Of a stretch of 64,000 nt of DNA, positions 7,826-15,850 are shown one piece after another. A program made the translations under genes and the position numbers. The notes under the pieces are model-generated. The model was not told the DNA's origin. It was given only the letters and a program-made list of their open reading frames with translations, and made no database searches. Position 1 is the stretch's first letter. Every line of letters starts with the position of its first letter. The DNA is taken from positions 186,001 through 250,000 of the forward strand of contig CAVQKQ010000009.1 in the NCBI GenBank assembly GCA_963713085.1. Reading direction: 5' to 3'. Source of the stretch: PFJX01 sp963713085 (GTDB lineage: Bacteria > Pseudomonadota > Gammaproteobacteria > Burkholderiales > Thiobacillaceae).

Positions 7826-8861
7826 AGACACCCCGCCCACCCCTGCGCCGACTACCGCACCGACTCCCGTCGCAAGCGGAGGCACCCTGCCCGTCATCGC
7901 CACCGGCCTGGCCATCGTGGCCCTGGCCGCCGCCCTGGGCTTCGCCTGGAACGGCTACGACCGGATGCAGCAGATGGAGATCCAGTTGGCCCGCCGCATC
8001 GGCGAGTTCGATGCCGCCAGCCGGGAGGCACGCGCCGCCGCCAAGGCCGCCAACGAGGCCCTGGCCGACCTGCAGAGCCGGCTTGCCCGCCTGGAAAACA
8101 GCGCCCAGGAAACCCAGAACCAGCAGCTGGCGCTCACCGCCATGTATCAGGAACTGGCGCGCAGCCAGGACGAGCGCATCGTCGCGGACATCGAGCAGAC
8201 CCTGCTGCTGGCCCAGCAGCAGCTGCAGCTGGCCGGGAACGTGAAGGCCGCCATCATCGGCCTGGACGCAGCCGACGCCCGCCTGGCCCAACTGGGCAAG
8301 CCCCAGTTCGACGCCCTGAGGAAGGCCATCGCCCAGGACAGCGCCCGCCTCAAGCTGATGCCCGCCGCCGACATCCCCGGCCTCAACGCCCATCTGGAAG
8401 CCCTGCTCGAGGGCGTGGACCAGCTCAAGCTGGAATCCGAGGCCGAGCCCGCTCCCGCCGCAGCCAAGCCCAAACCGGAACCCGTCGCGCCGAAGGAAGG
8501 CCTGGCCCGGCTCGGCAAGGAGGCCTGGAGCGAGTTCAAGGACTTGGTGCGGATCCGCACCCTGGACCATCCCGACCTGCCCCTGCTCACCCCCTCCCAG
8601 ACCTACTTCCTGCGCCAGAACCTGAAACTGCGCCTGCTCTCCGCGCGCCTGGCGGCCCTGCAGCGTGACGAGGCGGCGTTCCGCGCGGACCTGCGGGCGT
8701 CCCGGGAATGGACCCTGCGCTACTTCAACCGGCAGGACAAGGCTACCGAGGCCTTCGTCGCCAGCCTGGACGAATTGCTGAGCGCGCCGGTGGCCCTCAA
8801 GGAGGCCCAGTTGAGCGCCAGCCTGAAGGCGGCCCATGCCATGCGCAGCAGCCGCCCATGA
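7818..8861 (+). CDS. hemX: HemX-family membrane protein
   Basis: A 347-aa inner-membrane protein: a Pro/Thr-rich cytoplasmic N-terminus, one transmembrane helix (LPVIATGLAIVALAAALGF, about residues 22-42), then a long predicted coiled coil rich in Ala, Gln and Glu, and a C-terminal domain with DLVRIRTLDHPDLPLLTPSQ and YFLRQNLKLRL. It is annotated in this family as uroporphyrinogen-III C-methyltransferase-like, although the methylase residues are absent; the function is unclear. The ATG at 7818 overlaps the hemD stop and is preferred over a TTG at 7800. Confidence 0.85.
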   Translation: MPEDTPPTPAPTTAPTPVASGGTLPVIATGLAIVALAAALGFAWNGYDRMQQMEIQLARRIGEFDAASREARAAAKAANEALADLQSRLARLENSAQETQNQQLALTAMYQELARSQDERIVADIEQTLLLAQQQLQLAGNVKAAIIGLDAADARLAQLGKPQFDALRKAIAQDSARLKLMPAADIPGLNAHLEALLEGVDQLKLESEAEPAPAAAKPKPEPVAPKEGLARLGKEAWSEFKDLVRIRTLDHPDLPLLTPSQTYFLRQNLKLRLLSARLAALQRDEAAFRADLRASREWTLRYFNRQDKATEAFVASLDELLSAPVALKEAQLSASLKAAHAMRSSRP

Positions 8862-9268
8862 GGGCCGCGCTGATACTCCTGGGACTGTTCGCGGTGGCGG
8901 TGGCCTTCGCCCTGGCCGCCCGCATCGACCACGGCTACGTCATCGTGGTGTACCCGCCCTGGCGCATGGAAATGTCCTTCCTGCTCGCCCTGGCCCTGCT
9001 GGCGGCTCTGATCGGCCTGGCCTACCTGCTGTTGCGCCTGGCCACCACCGCCCTGCGCCTGCCGGGCGACATGCGCGACTGGCGCGCCAAGCGGCGCCGG
9101 GCGGCGGCGGACAAGTTCCTGATGGAGGCCATGCGTGCCCACCTCGAAGGCGACCAGACTAAAGCCGGCAAACTGGCCGGAAAGGCTGCCGGCTGCTCGG
9201 CCCCCGACGTGATGGAAAAGCTGAAGCTGGCCAGCCGGCCCAACCCGCCGGCTCAGGCCTCCGACTGA
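8858..9268 (+). CDS. hemY: HemY N-terminal membrane domain only (TPR half missing)
   Basis: A 136-aa protein starting in the hemX stop (ATGA). Two hydrophobic segments (about residues 2-22 and 38-63) flank the HemY_N signature ARIDHGYVIVVYPPWRMEMS, then AKRRRAAADKFLMEAMRAHLEGD and a short tail. Family members are usually near 390-400 aa with a run of TPR repeats after this domain; here the frame ends in a TGA at 9266, and the next, convergent gene ends at 9253. The TPR part is therefore truly absent at this locus. HemY is thought to support protoporphyrin synthesis in the membrane; whether this short form works is unknown. Confidence 0.8.
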   Translation: MRAALILLGLFAVAVAFALAARIDHGYVIVVYPPWRMEMSFLLALALLAALIGLAYLLLRLATTALRLPGDMRDWRAKRRRAAADKFLMEAMRAHLEGDQTKAGKLAGKAAGCSAPDVMEKLKLASRPNPPAQASD

Positions 9269-10266
9269 TAGCTGAAGGAATCCGAGAAGAAGGCGTCCTC
9301 CGGCAGGCCCCGGGCGGCGAAGTCGCGCCGGGCGGCGTCCACCATGGCCGGCGCCCCGCAGGCATAGACCTCGTAGCCGGACAGATCCCGGAAATCCGCC
9401 AGCACCGCCTGATGCACGTAGCCGTTGCGGCCTGGCCAGTTGTCCGACTCGGCCGGTTCCGACAGCACCGGGATGAAGCTGAAGTTCCCCTGCTCCCCCT
9501 GCCATTGGGCGGGCACCGATGACAGGTAGAGATCGCGCAGTTGCCGGGCGCCCCAGTACAGCACGAACTGGCGATCCACCTGATGGTGGAAGGCATGACC
9601 CAGGATGCTCTTGATGGGGGCGAAGCCGGTGCCGCCGGCCACGAAGATGGCGGGCTTGTCGGATTCCCTCAGAAAGAAGCTGCCGTAAGGGCCGGAGATG
9701 CGCATGATGTCCTTGACCTTCATGGTCCCGAACACGTGGTCGGTGAACTGGCCGCCGGGCACGTGGCGGATGTGCAGTTCCAGCAGGGCGTCCTCCTCCG
9801 GCGTGTTGGCCAGGGAGAAGCTGCGCTTCTTGCCGTCCTTGAGCAGGAAGTCGAGGTACTGGCCGGGCAGGAACTGGAGCCGCTCGTTGGAAGGCAGCTT
9901 GAGCCAGATGGCCATGACGTCGTCGGCCAGCCGGTCCATGCGTTCCACCCGGCAGGGCAGGGTCTTGATCGGGATGTCCTTCACCGCCCCCACCTCCTTC
10001 ACCTCGATGGTCAGGTCGGTGCGGGCCCTGGCGCAGCAGAACAGGGCCAGCCCCCTGGCCTTGTCCTCCTGGCTGAGGGCGCTCTCCTGGTGGATGCCGT
10101 AGTCCACGTCGCCGGCCAGGACCTTGCCCTTGCAGGCCCCGCAGGCACCGTTGCGGCAACCGTAGGGCAGGGCATAGCCGGCGTTGAGTGCCGCGCCGAG
10201 CAGGGTATCTCCCGGGTTGACGGTAAACTGGTGACCACTGGGTTGAATCGTGACCTGATGCGACAT
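9253..10266 (-). CDS. 2Fe-2S/FAD/NAD(P) oxidoreductase, CDP-6-deoxy-glucoseen reductase-like
   Basis: A 337-aa three-domain electron-transfer protein. The N-terminal plant-type ferredoxin domain has Cys37, Cys42, Cys45 and Cys77/78 (YGCRNGACGACKG, LFCCAR); the FAD domain has the RSFSLANTP motif; the NAD domain has GGTGFAPIKSIL. The layout matches AscD/RfbI CDP-6-deoxy-delta-3,4-glucoseen reductase, the name usually given in betaproteobacteria, where the true substrate is mostly untested. The start at 10264-10266 (MSHQVTIQ) has GAGG nine bases upstream; longer in-frame starts run into the divergent gene. Confidence 0.85.
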   Translation of the reverse strand: MSHQVTIQPSGHQFTVNPGDTLLGAALNAGYALPYGCRNGACGACKGKVLAGDVDYGIHQESALSQEDKARGLALFCCARARTDLTIEVKEVGAVKDIPIKTLPCRVERMDRLADDVMAIWLKLPSNERLQFLPGQYLDFLLKDGKKRSFSLANTPEEDALLELHIRHVPGGQFTDHVFGTMKVKDIMRISGPYGSFFLRESDKPAIFVAGGTGFAPIKSILGHAFHHQVDRQFVLYWGARQLRDLYLSSVPAQWQGEQGNFSFIPVLSEPAESDNWPGRNGYVHQAVLADFRDLSGYEVYACGAPAMVDAARRDFAARGLPEDAFFSDSFSYQSEA

Positions 10267-10287
10267 CTGAACCATCCTCAAAAAACC

Positions 10288-11154
10288 ATGCGAATCCTGA
10301 TCGTGGGGTGTGGCGACGTGGGCCTGCGGCTGGCCCGCCTGCTGGGCGGCCGCGCCCGTCTCTACGCCCTGACCCATTCCCCGGAACGCCACGCCGAACT
10401 GCAGGTTGCAGGCATCACGCCCATACCCGGCGACCTGGACGACCGCCGCGGACTGGCGCGCATCGCCCGCCTGGCCGACCGGGTGATGCACTTCGCGCCG
10501 CCGCCGGGCGAGGGCGCCACCGATCCCCGCACCCGCAATCTCCTGGCCGCCCTGGCGAACCCCGGCCGAGGGCGGGCGAGTCTAGCACGGCGACTGGTCT
10601 ACATCAGCACCAGCGGCGTCTACGGCGACTGCGGCGGCGCCCGGGTGGCGGAGACCCAGCCGGCCCGGCCCAACAACGCCCGAGCCCGGCGCCGGGCCGA
10701 CGCGGAGACCCGGCTGCGCCGCTTCGGCCGCCGCGGCAACCGGATCGTCATCCTGCGCGCGCCCGGCATCTACGCCCAGGACCGCATGCCGGCGGAGCGG
10801 GTGAAGAAAGGCCTGCCCGCCATCGTGCCGCAAGACGACGTCCATACCAACCATATCCACGCCGTGGATTTGGCCCGCCTTGCCCTGGCCGCCCTGTTCC
10901 GGGGTGGTCCCAACCGGGTCTACAACGCCGTGGACGACAGCGGCCTGAAGATGGGGGACTGGTTCGATGTGGTGGCCGACCACCTGGGCCTGCCCCGGCC
11001 GCCGCGCCTGCCCCGCGACCAGGTCATCGCCGCCGTGACGCCGGCCATGCGCAGCTTCCTGACCGAGTCGCGCCGGCTAGACAACCGGCGGGCCAAACGG
11101 GAATTGAGGTTCCGGTTGAGATATCCGACGGTGAGGGAAGGATTGAAGCCCTAG
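10288..11154 (+). CDS. NAD(P)-dependent epimerase/dehydratase-like (extended SDR)
   Basis: A 288-aa Rossmann protein: the dinucleotide-binding start MRILIVGCGDVGLRLARLL, the region RLVYISTSGVYGDCGG with the SDR Tyr, and a C-terminal substrate domain (NHIHAVDLARLALAALF). The Arg-rich loop near residues 130-150 is notable. It resembles YeeZ-type SDRs, whose substrate is not known. It is divergent from the ferredoxin reductase with only 21 bases between starts, so promoters must overlap coding sequence. No SDR catalytic Lys is clearly identifiable, so enzymatic activity is uncertain. Confidence 0.8.
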   Translation: MRILIVGCGDVGLRLARLLGGRARLYALTHSPERHAELQVAGITPIPGDLDDRRGLARIARLADRVMHFAPPPGEGATDPRTRNLLAALANPGRGRASLARRLVYISTSGVYGDCGGARVAETQPARPNNARARRRADAETRLRRFGRRGNRIVILRAPGIYAQDRMPAERVKKGLPAIVPQDDVHTNHIHAVDLARLALAALFRGGPNRVYNAVDDSGLKMGDWFDVVADHLGLPRPPRLPRDQVIAAVTPAMRSFLTESRRLDNRRAKRELRFRLRYPTVREGLKP

Positions 11155-11160
11155 CCGAGT

Positions 11161-12366
11161 TCAGCGGTACAGCAGCACCCCTTCCCGTTCCTCTAGCCAG
11201 GCCGCCTCGTCAGTCCGGACCAGGGATCCAGATCCCCCGGCTCGGCGGCCGGATCGTCCACCCACTCCCGCAACAAGTTCGCCGCCGTTGATCAGGTCGA
11301 TGGCCAGCCGGTCGTGCTCGTATTCGTAGGGGAAGTCGCGCCAAAGCGGGTAGTCCGGACGCAGCAGGCGCAGGGCCTTGAAGGCCAGGGCCTGGAGGCG
11401 CCAGGGGCGGAAGGCGGCGTGATCGTAGAACGCGTCCTCCACGTGGATCTGGACGCCCGCGCACAGCTGGCCGGCGTGCTTGTGGAAGGTGGGCTCGAAC
11501 CAGCATTCCCGCAGCCGGCAGCCCGCCAGCCAGTGGGGCGCCAGGGCGTGCATCTTGCCAGCAAGGCTCGCGGCGTCAAGGTCCGGCGCGCCGAACAATT
11601 CCAGGGGCCGAGTGGTGCCGCGCCCTTCCGAAAGGGTGGTGCCCTCCAGCATCACCGTCCCGGCATAGCAGCGGGCCATGGCCAGGTTGGGGGCGTTGGG
11701 GCTGGGGTTGATCCAGGTCCGCTCCCCCAGGGGCCAGCCGTAGCCCGGACCCTGCTCCGGCTGCCAGTCCGCCATCTGGATAACCCGGTAATCCACGTCC
11801 AGCTTGAATTGCCTTATGAACCAGCGGCCCAGTTCCCCCAGGGTCAGGCCGTGGCGCATGGGCATGGGCCCGGCGCCGACGAAGCTCTCCCAGTCCGGGC
11901 GCAAGGTCAGGCCCTCCACCGGCCGGCCGGCGGGATTGGGCCGGTCCAACACCCAAACGCTCTTGCCATGTCTTGCCGCCGCCTCCAGCACGTAGCGCAG
12001 GGTGGTGATGAAGGTGTAGATGCGGCAGCCCAGGTCCTGGAGATCCACCAGCAGCACGTCGAAGCTGTCCATCATGGCCGCCGTGGGCCGGCGCACCTGG
12101 CCGTACAGGCTGAACACCGGGATGCCGTGCACCGGGTCGAGGAAGTCCGGCGACTCCATCATGTTGTCCTGCTTGTCGCCGCGCAGGCCGTGCTGGGGTC
12201 CGAAGGCGGCGGTCAGATTGATCTCCGGCAGGGCCGCCAGGGCGTCAAGCGCATGGGTCAGGTCTACGGTCACCGAAGCGGGATGGGCCAGCAGGGCCAC
12301 GCGGCGGCCCTTCAGGGGGACGCGCAATCCGGGTTCCAGCAGCAGGCGGTCGAGGCCGAATTTCAT
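11161..12366 (-). CDS. namZ: DUF1343 / NamZ-type exo-beta-N-acetylmuramidase
   Basis: A 401-aa member of the family whose Bacillus member NamZ releases terminal MurNAc from peptidoglycan fragments. Conserved blocks are VALLAHPASVT, AFGPQHGLRGDKQDNM, DVLLVDLQDLGCRIYTF, WVLDRPNPAGR and the EGRGTTRPLELFG segment. No signal peptide is seen. Near the C-terminus, residues about 363-384 read as Gly/Arg-rich low complexity, whereas a shifted frame there gives the more family-like LREWVDDPAAEPGDLDP; two compensating frame changes at about 11215-11278 are suspected. It overlaps the upstream DOMON-like gene as ATGA. Confidence 0.8.
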   Translation of the reverse strand: MKFGLDRLLLEPGLRVPLKGRRVALLAHPASVTVDLTHALDALAALPEINLTAAFGPQHGLRGDKQDNMMESPDFLDPVHGIPVFSLYGQVRRPTAAMMDSFDVLLVDLQDLGCRIYTFITTLRYVLEAAARHGKSVWVLDRPNPAGRPVEGLTLRPDWESFVGAGPMPMRHGLTLGELGRWFIRQFKLDVDYRVIQMADWQPEQGPGYGWPLGERTWINPSPNAPNLAMARCYAGTVMLEGTTLSEGRGTTRPLELFGAPDLDAASLAGKMHALAPHWLAGCRLRECWFEPTFHKHAGQLCAGVQIHVEDAFYDHAAFRPWRLQALAFKALRLLRPDYPLWRDFPYEYEHDRLAIDLINGGELVAGVGGRSGRRAGGSGSLVRTDEAAWLEEREGVLLYR

Positions 12367-12899
12367 GGGCGGTCGAGGCTGAGAATGAAGCCGTCAGTAT
12401 GGTGGAAATCGGGTTTGCCCGGCGGGTGGCGGAGGGACCAGTAGGACAGGGTGCCACCACTGGCCTCGATGACGGCGGTGAGGCCCAGGAGGAGTTGCTT
12501 GCCCTTGGGCAGGGCCTCGACGGGGAGCAGGCATTCCAGGGTGAGTTGGTCTCCGGATTCGTTTCGGCTCAGTGTTGGAACGGGTGCCGGTTCCAGCAGG
12601 CCGCCCTGGCGGTAGCCGGTGAAGGTGTAGGCCTGCCACTGGCCGGAGGGGGAGAAGTTGAACTCCCGGTAGGCCGGGGCGTCGCCGCCCTGGATGAAGG
12701 CCTCGAAGCAGGTGTGGCGCCAGAGGTTGTCGGCACGTGTTGTTGTGGTTGGTGCCGGGATGAGGAGTTGCTTGAGGTCGGCAGTCAGGGTGTAGGTGAG
12801 GGTTAGTGCGCCGGATTGGGTGAAATTGGCGGCCACCTCGATGCCACTCACGGTGAGTGAAGGAGTGTCCGGGTGGGGGATGAGGCGGAGGAGTGGCAT
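12363..12899 (-). CDS. DOMON-like domain protein
   Basis: A 178-aa all-beta protein with no signal peptide. The segment LWRHTCFEAFIQGGDAP followed by YREFNFSPSGQWQAY is the signature of the DOMON-like family found beside DUF1343 genes in betaproteobacteria. DOMON folds often bind sugars or heme; nothing here fixes the ligand. The start at 12897-12899 (MPLLRLIPHPDTP) is chosen over longer frames that run into the repeat region. It overlaps the downstream namZ by four bases, so the two form one operon and may act together on cell-wall or sugar material. Confidence 0.75.
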   Translation of the reverse strand: MPLLRLIPHPDTPSLTVSGIEVAANFTQSGALTLTYTLTADLKQLLIPAPTTTTRADNLWRHTCFEAFIQGGDAPAYREFNFSPSGQWQAYTFTGYRQGGLLEPAPVPTLSRNESGDQLTLECLLPVEALPKGKQLLLGLTAVIEASGGTLSYWSLRHPPGKPDFHHTDGFILSLDRP

Positions 12900-12946
12900 G
12901 GGTTGGAATGATAGTGGCTTGCTGTCAGCCCTGGCACCAGCCACTT

Positions 12947-12993
12947 GCCCCTCGCCCGCAAGCGGGAGAGGGGGTGGGGAGAGGGAAAATCTT
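12947..12993 (+). repeat. Intergenic inverted repeat, left copy
   Basis: A C-rich then G-rich hairpin-forming stretch (CCCCTCGCCCGCAAGCGGG, then GAGAGGG) that recurs almost unchanged in opposite orientation at 13085-13131. Each copy has its own internal stem (CCCGC/GCGGG). The pair looks like a REP-type or small non-autonomous element. Confidence 0.7.
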
Positions 12994-13084
12994 TGATTTG
13001 AATCACAGCCAGAGGTATGCGAAGACGGTTGGCCGGGGGCGCCCGGCAAACTCTCTCTGCATCCCTACAACAGGCATGCAGAGG

Positions 13085-13131
13085 AAAGACTTCCCTCTCC
13101 CCAGCCCTCCCCCGCCTGCGGGGGAGGGGGT
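13085..13131 (-). repeat. Intergenic inverted repeat, right copy
   Basis: Reverse-orientation copy of the 12947-12993 repeat; read on the minus strand it begins CCCCTCCCCCGCAGGCGGG and ends in GGGGAGAGGGAAGTCTTT, matching the other copy with only a few differences. The 90 bases between the copies hold no gene that I can recognise. The element abuts the photolyase remnant. Confidence 0.7.
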
Positions 13132-13157
13132 AATTCATCCGCCGACAGGCGGTCCAT

Positions 13158-13246
13158 AAGGCTAGATGCAGGGTGGCGCCCAGTGCGGCACTGTCGTCCA
13201 GGCGCAAGTCGCGCCGGAGCCATACCCGCGCGGATTTCACCAACAC
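13158..13246 (-). pseudogene. Photolyase (phrB) 5' remnant
   Basis: About 28 codons on the minus strand, from a possible GTG at 13244-13246, read VKSARVWLRRDLRLDDSAAL, the start of the DNA photolyase alpha/beta domain (family motif WFRRDLRLxDNxAL). After about LHLA the match stops and the frame runs into the inverted-repeat element (12947-13131). No photolyase FAD domain follows before the DOMON-like gene. I read it as a truncated gene whose remainder was lost when the repeat arrived. The 416 bases between 12899 and 13315 hold only this remnant and the repeats. Confidence 0.6.
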
Positions 13247-13314
13247 ATTCCGGGGTCTGAACAAGCAGATCATGGTGGCGGAGTTACAATGAAATGCATC
13301 GAACGGAACCCGTC

Positions 13315-13875
13315 ATGGAAAACGCCAACTTCACCGACCATTTCCTGATCGCCATGCCGAACATGTTGGACCCCAACTTCGTCGGCACACTGACCTATAT
13401 CTGCGATCACGGCGAACAGGGGGCGCTGGGGGTGGTGGTGAACCGGCCCATCGAACTGAACCTGGATGCGCTGTTCAGCCAGATCGGCCTGGACCTCGCC
13501 GACGACAGCCTGCGCCAGCGGCCGGTGTTCTATGGTGGCCCGGTGCAGGTGGAGCGGGGCTTCGTGCTGCACCGCCCGGTGGGCGAGTGGGGTTCCACCC
13601 TGTCGGTGAACGACCATGTCGGCCTGACCACCTCCAAGGACATCCTGGAGGCCACCGCGCGCCAGGAAGGCCCCAGGGAGATCCTGGTCACCCTGGGTTA
13701 TTCCGGCTGGGGGCCGGGCCAGCTGGAGGATGAGATCAAGCAGAATGCCTGGCTGACGGTGCCCGCCGATCCGGAGGTGATCTTCAGCCTGCCGCCGGAG
13801 GAGCGCCTGGGCGCCGCCATGCACCTGCTGGGCATCGACCTGTCCATGCTGTCCGAGGAAGCCGGCCACGCATGA
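13315..13875 (+). CDS. yqgE: YqgE/AlgH family protein
   Basis: A 186-aa conserved cytosolic protein of unknown mechanism. It starts MENANFTDHFLIAMPNM and carries TYICDHGEQGALGVVVNRP and VFYGGPVQVERGFVLH, plus LVTLGYSGWGPGQLEDEI, all family blocks. The ATG at 13315 gives the usual length; an ATG at 13294 in frame is possible. In proteobacteria yqgE nearly always precedes ruvX (yqgF), as here, although 103 bases and a small 36-codon frame lie between them. Confidence 0.93.
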   Translation: MENANFTDHFLIAMPNMLDPNFVGTLTYICDHGEQGALGVVVNRPIELNLDALFSQIGLDLADDSLRQRPVFYGGPVQVERGFVLHRPVGEWGSTLSVNDHVGLTTSKDILEATARQEGPREILVTLGYSGWGPGQLEDEIKQNAWLTVPADPEVIFSLPPEERLGAAMHLLGIDLSMLSEEAGHA

Positions 13876-13982
13876 GCCGCCGGGACGGATACCAACGGGG
13901 GCCGCGAAGTCGGGCCTTGTCGTATCACTTCCGTCGTCCGCGTCCTTCCACCTTGTCCCCATCGGCAGCCTCCCCGGCATGA
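13872..13982 (+). CDS. Possible 36-aa bridging peptide between yqgE and ruvX
   Basis: An ATG overlapping the yqgE stop opens a 36-codon Arg/Ser/Pro-rich frame (MSRRDGYQRGPRSRAL...) that ends in a TGA overlapping the ruvX start. Both joints are ATGA. No homologue is recognised and composition is unlike a folded protein. It may only carry ribosomes from yqgE to ruvX, or be chance. Confidence 0.3.
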   Translation: MSRRDGYQRGPRSRALSYHFRRPRPSTLSPSAASPA

Positions 13983-14413
13983 AGGCGGGCACGCTGCTGG
14001 CCTTCGACTTCGGCCTGCGCCGCATCGGCGTGGCGGTGGGGGACTTCGAAACCCGCCTGGCCCATCCCCTGGAATGCATCGACGGCGAGGCCAACGAGCT
14101 GCGCTTCGGCCGCATCGCCCAGCTCATCGCCGAGTGGCGTCCGGTGCAGCTGGTGGTGGGCCTGCCCCTGTCCATGGACGGGGAGGAGCACGACCTCACC
14201 CGCCGTTCCCGCCGCTTCGCCAACCAGCTCCACGGCCGCTTCAACCTGCCGGTAGCCATGGTGGACGAGCGCCTCACCTCTTTCGACGCCGACCTGCGCC
14301 TGCGGGAAGCCGGGGTCAAGGGCAGCCTGCGCAAGGGGCTGGACGACACCCTGGCGGCGCAGCAGATTCTTCAGGATTATCTCGACCATGACCATGCAAC
14401 CGCCCTCCCCTGA
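13979..14413 (+). CDS. ruvX: RuvX/YqgF, RNase H-fold pre-16S rRNA nuclease
   Basis: 144 aa, usual for the family. The acidic active site is visible: Asp in LLAFDFGLRRIGVAVGD, the Glu/Asp region VVGLPLSMDGEEH, VDERLTS and the C-terminal DDTLAAQQIL. It was first named a putative Holliday-junction resolvase; in E. coli YqgF processes the 5' end of pre-16S rRNA. The gene overlaps pyrR by 26 bases, tying rRNA maturation or DNA repair and pyrimidine genes into one transcript. Confidence 0.93.
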   Translation: MKAGTLLAFDFGLRRIGVAVGDFETRLAHPLECIDGEANELRFGRIAQLIAEWRPVQLVVGLPLSMDGEEHDLTRRSRRFANQLHGRFNLPVAMVDERLTSFDADLRLREAGVKGSLRKGLDDTLAAQQILQDYLDHDHATALP

Positions 14414-14897
14414 GCAACTCATCGACCACCTGGCCAGCCAGATCGGCCCCCGGCTCTCCCCGGACTGCGCCCTGGTGGGCATCCACACCGGCGGCGTCTG
14501 GGTCATGGATGCCCTGCTGGAGCGCCTGGGCCCGCGTGACCGGGGCGTGCTGGACATCTCCTTCTACCGGGACGACTTCTCGCGCATCGGCCTGCATCCG
14601 GAGGTGAAGCCCTCCAGCATCCCGTTCGACGTGGAGGACCGCCCCATCCTGCTGATCGACGACGTGCTCTTTACCGGGCGCACCATCCGCGCCGCCATGA
14701 ACCTGCTGTTCGACTACGGCCGGCCGGCCTCCATCCAGCTGGCGGTCCTGGTGGACCGGGGCGGCAGGGAACTGCCCCTGTGCCCGGACTACGCCGGCAC
14801 CCGGCTGGATCTGGCGTTCGACGAGAACATTTCCCTGGTCCAGGACCAGGACGGGGGTCTGCTCTTCATCATGAAACAGCGGGAGAACGGGACATGA
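14388..14897 (+). CDS. pyrR: PyrR-family bifunctional regulator / uracil phosphoribosyltransferase
   Basis: A 169-aa type I phosphoribosyltransferase with the PRPP loop ILLIDDVLFTGRTIRAA (about residues 88-104) and the PyrR-like DISFYRDDFSRIG segment. In Bacillus PyrR binds pyr mRNA to attenuate transcription; in proteobacteria the pyrR-pyrB pairing is common but RNA regulation is less clear. I see no obvious PyrR-binding leader upstream, since the gene is embedded in the ruvX frame. It overlaps pyrB as ATGA. Confidence 0.92.
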   Translation: MTMQPPSPEQLIDHLASQIGPRLSPDCALVGIHTGGVWVMDALLERLGPRDRGVLDISFYRDDFSRIGLHPEVKPSSIPFDVEDRPILLIDDVLFTGRTIRAAMNLLFDYGRPASIQLAVLVDRGGRELPLCPDYAGTRLDLAFDENISLVQDQDGGLLFIMKQRENGT

Positions 14898-15850
14898 GCG
14901 CCCAGCTGCAGCTGACGCCGGACGGGCGGCTCAACCACCTGCTCACCCTGGACGGCTTGCCGGCCCGCATCCTGACCCAGATCCTGGATACCGCGGAGTC
15001 CTTCGTCTCGGTCTCCGACCGGGAGGTGAAGAAGGTGCCGCTGCTGCGCGGCAAGTCCATCTTCAACATCTTCTTCGAAAACTCCACCCGCACCCGCACC
15101 ACCTTCGAGATCGCCGCCAAGCGGCTGTCCGCCGACGTGGTGAACCTGAACATCAACGCCTCCTCCCAGAGCAAGGGCGAAACCCTGCTGGACACGGTGG
15201 CCAACCTCTCGGCCATGCACGCCGACATGTTCATCGTGCGCCATGCCGCCTCCGGCGCCGGCCACCTCATCGCCCGCCACGTGGCGCCCCACATCCACGT
15301 CATCAACGCCGGCGACGGCCGCTGTTCCCACCCCACCCAGGGCCTGCTGGACATGTTCACCCTGCGCCACTACAAGGGCGCATTCCACAACCTGCGGGTG
15401 GCCATCGTCGGCGACGTGCTGCATTCCCGGGTGGCCCGCTCCCAGATCCACGCCCTCACCACCCTGGGCTGCCCCGAGGTGCGGGTGGTGGCGCCCCGCA
15501 CCCTGCTGCCCCGGGACGTGCAGAACCTGGGCGTGCACGTATATTCCCGCATGGCGGAAGGGATCAAGGACGTGGACGCGGTGCTGATGCTGCGCCTCCA
15601 GAACGAGCGCATGCAGGGCTCGCGCCTGCCCAGCGCGGGCGAGTACTTCAAGCATTGGGGGCTGACCCCGGAAAAACTCCGGCTGGCCAAGCCCGGCGCC
15701 ATCGTCATGCACCCGGGGCCCATGAACCGGGGGGTGGAGATCGACTCGGAGGTGGCGGACGGCATGCAGTCGGTAATCCTGTCCCAGGTCTCCTTCGGCA
15801 TCGCGGTGCGCATGGCCGTGATGAGCATCCTCGCGGGAAATCAGCCATGA
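14894..15850 (+). CDS. pyrB: Aspartate carbamoyltransferase catalytic chain
   Basis: Makes carbamoyl-aspartate, the first committed pyrimidine step. 318 aa. The carbamoyl-phosphate site FENSTRTRTTFEIAAKRL, the HPTQGLLDMFTLR block, and MHPGPMNRGVEID are all present, so the enzyme looks intact. No pyrI regulatory chain is adjacent; instead the next gene is an inactive dihydroorotase homologue, as in the Pseudomonas-type PyrB-PyrX dodecamer. The start overlaps the pyrR stop and its own stop overlaps the next start. Confidence 0.97.
   Translation: MSAQLQLTPDGRLNHLLTLDGLPARILTQILDTAESFVSVSDREVKKVPLLRGKSIFNIFFENSTRTRTTFEIAAKRLSADVVNLNINASSQSKGETLLDTVANLSAMHADMFIVRHAASGAGHLIARHVAPHIHVINAGDGRCSHPTQGLLDMFTLRHYKGAFHNLRVAIVGDVLHSRVARSQIHALTTLGCPEVRVVAPRTLLPRDVQNLGVHVYSRMAEGIKDVDAVLMLRLQNERMQGSRLPSAGEYFKHWGLTPEKLRLAKPGAIVMHPGPMNRGVEIDSEVADGMQSVILSQVSFGIAVRMAVMSILAGNQP

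Noticed and set aside
9541..10280. Upstream extension of the SDR gene
   Set aside because: It lies opposite the ferredoxin reductase coding region; the SDR Rossmann start MRILIVGCGDVG begins at 10288.
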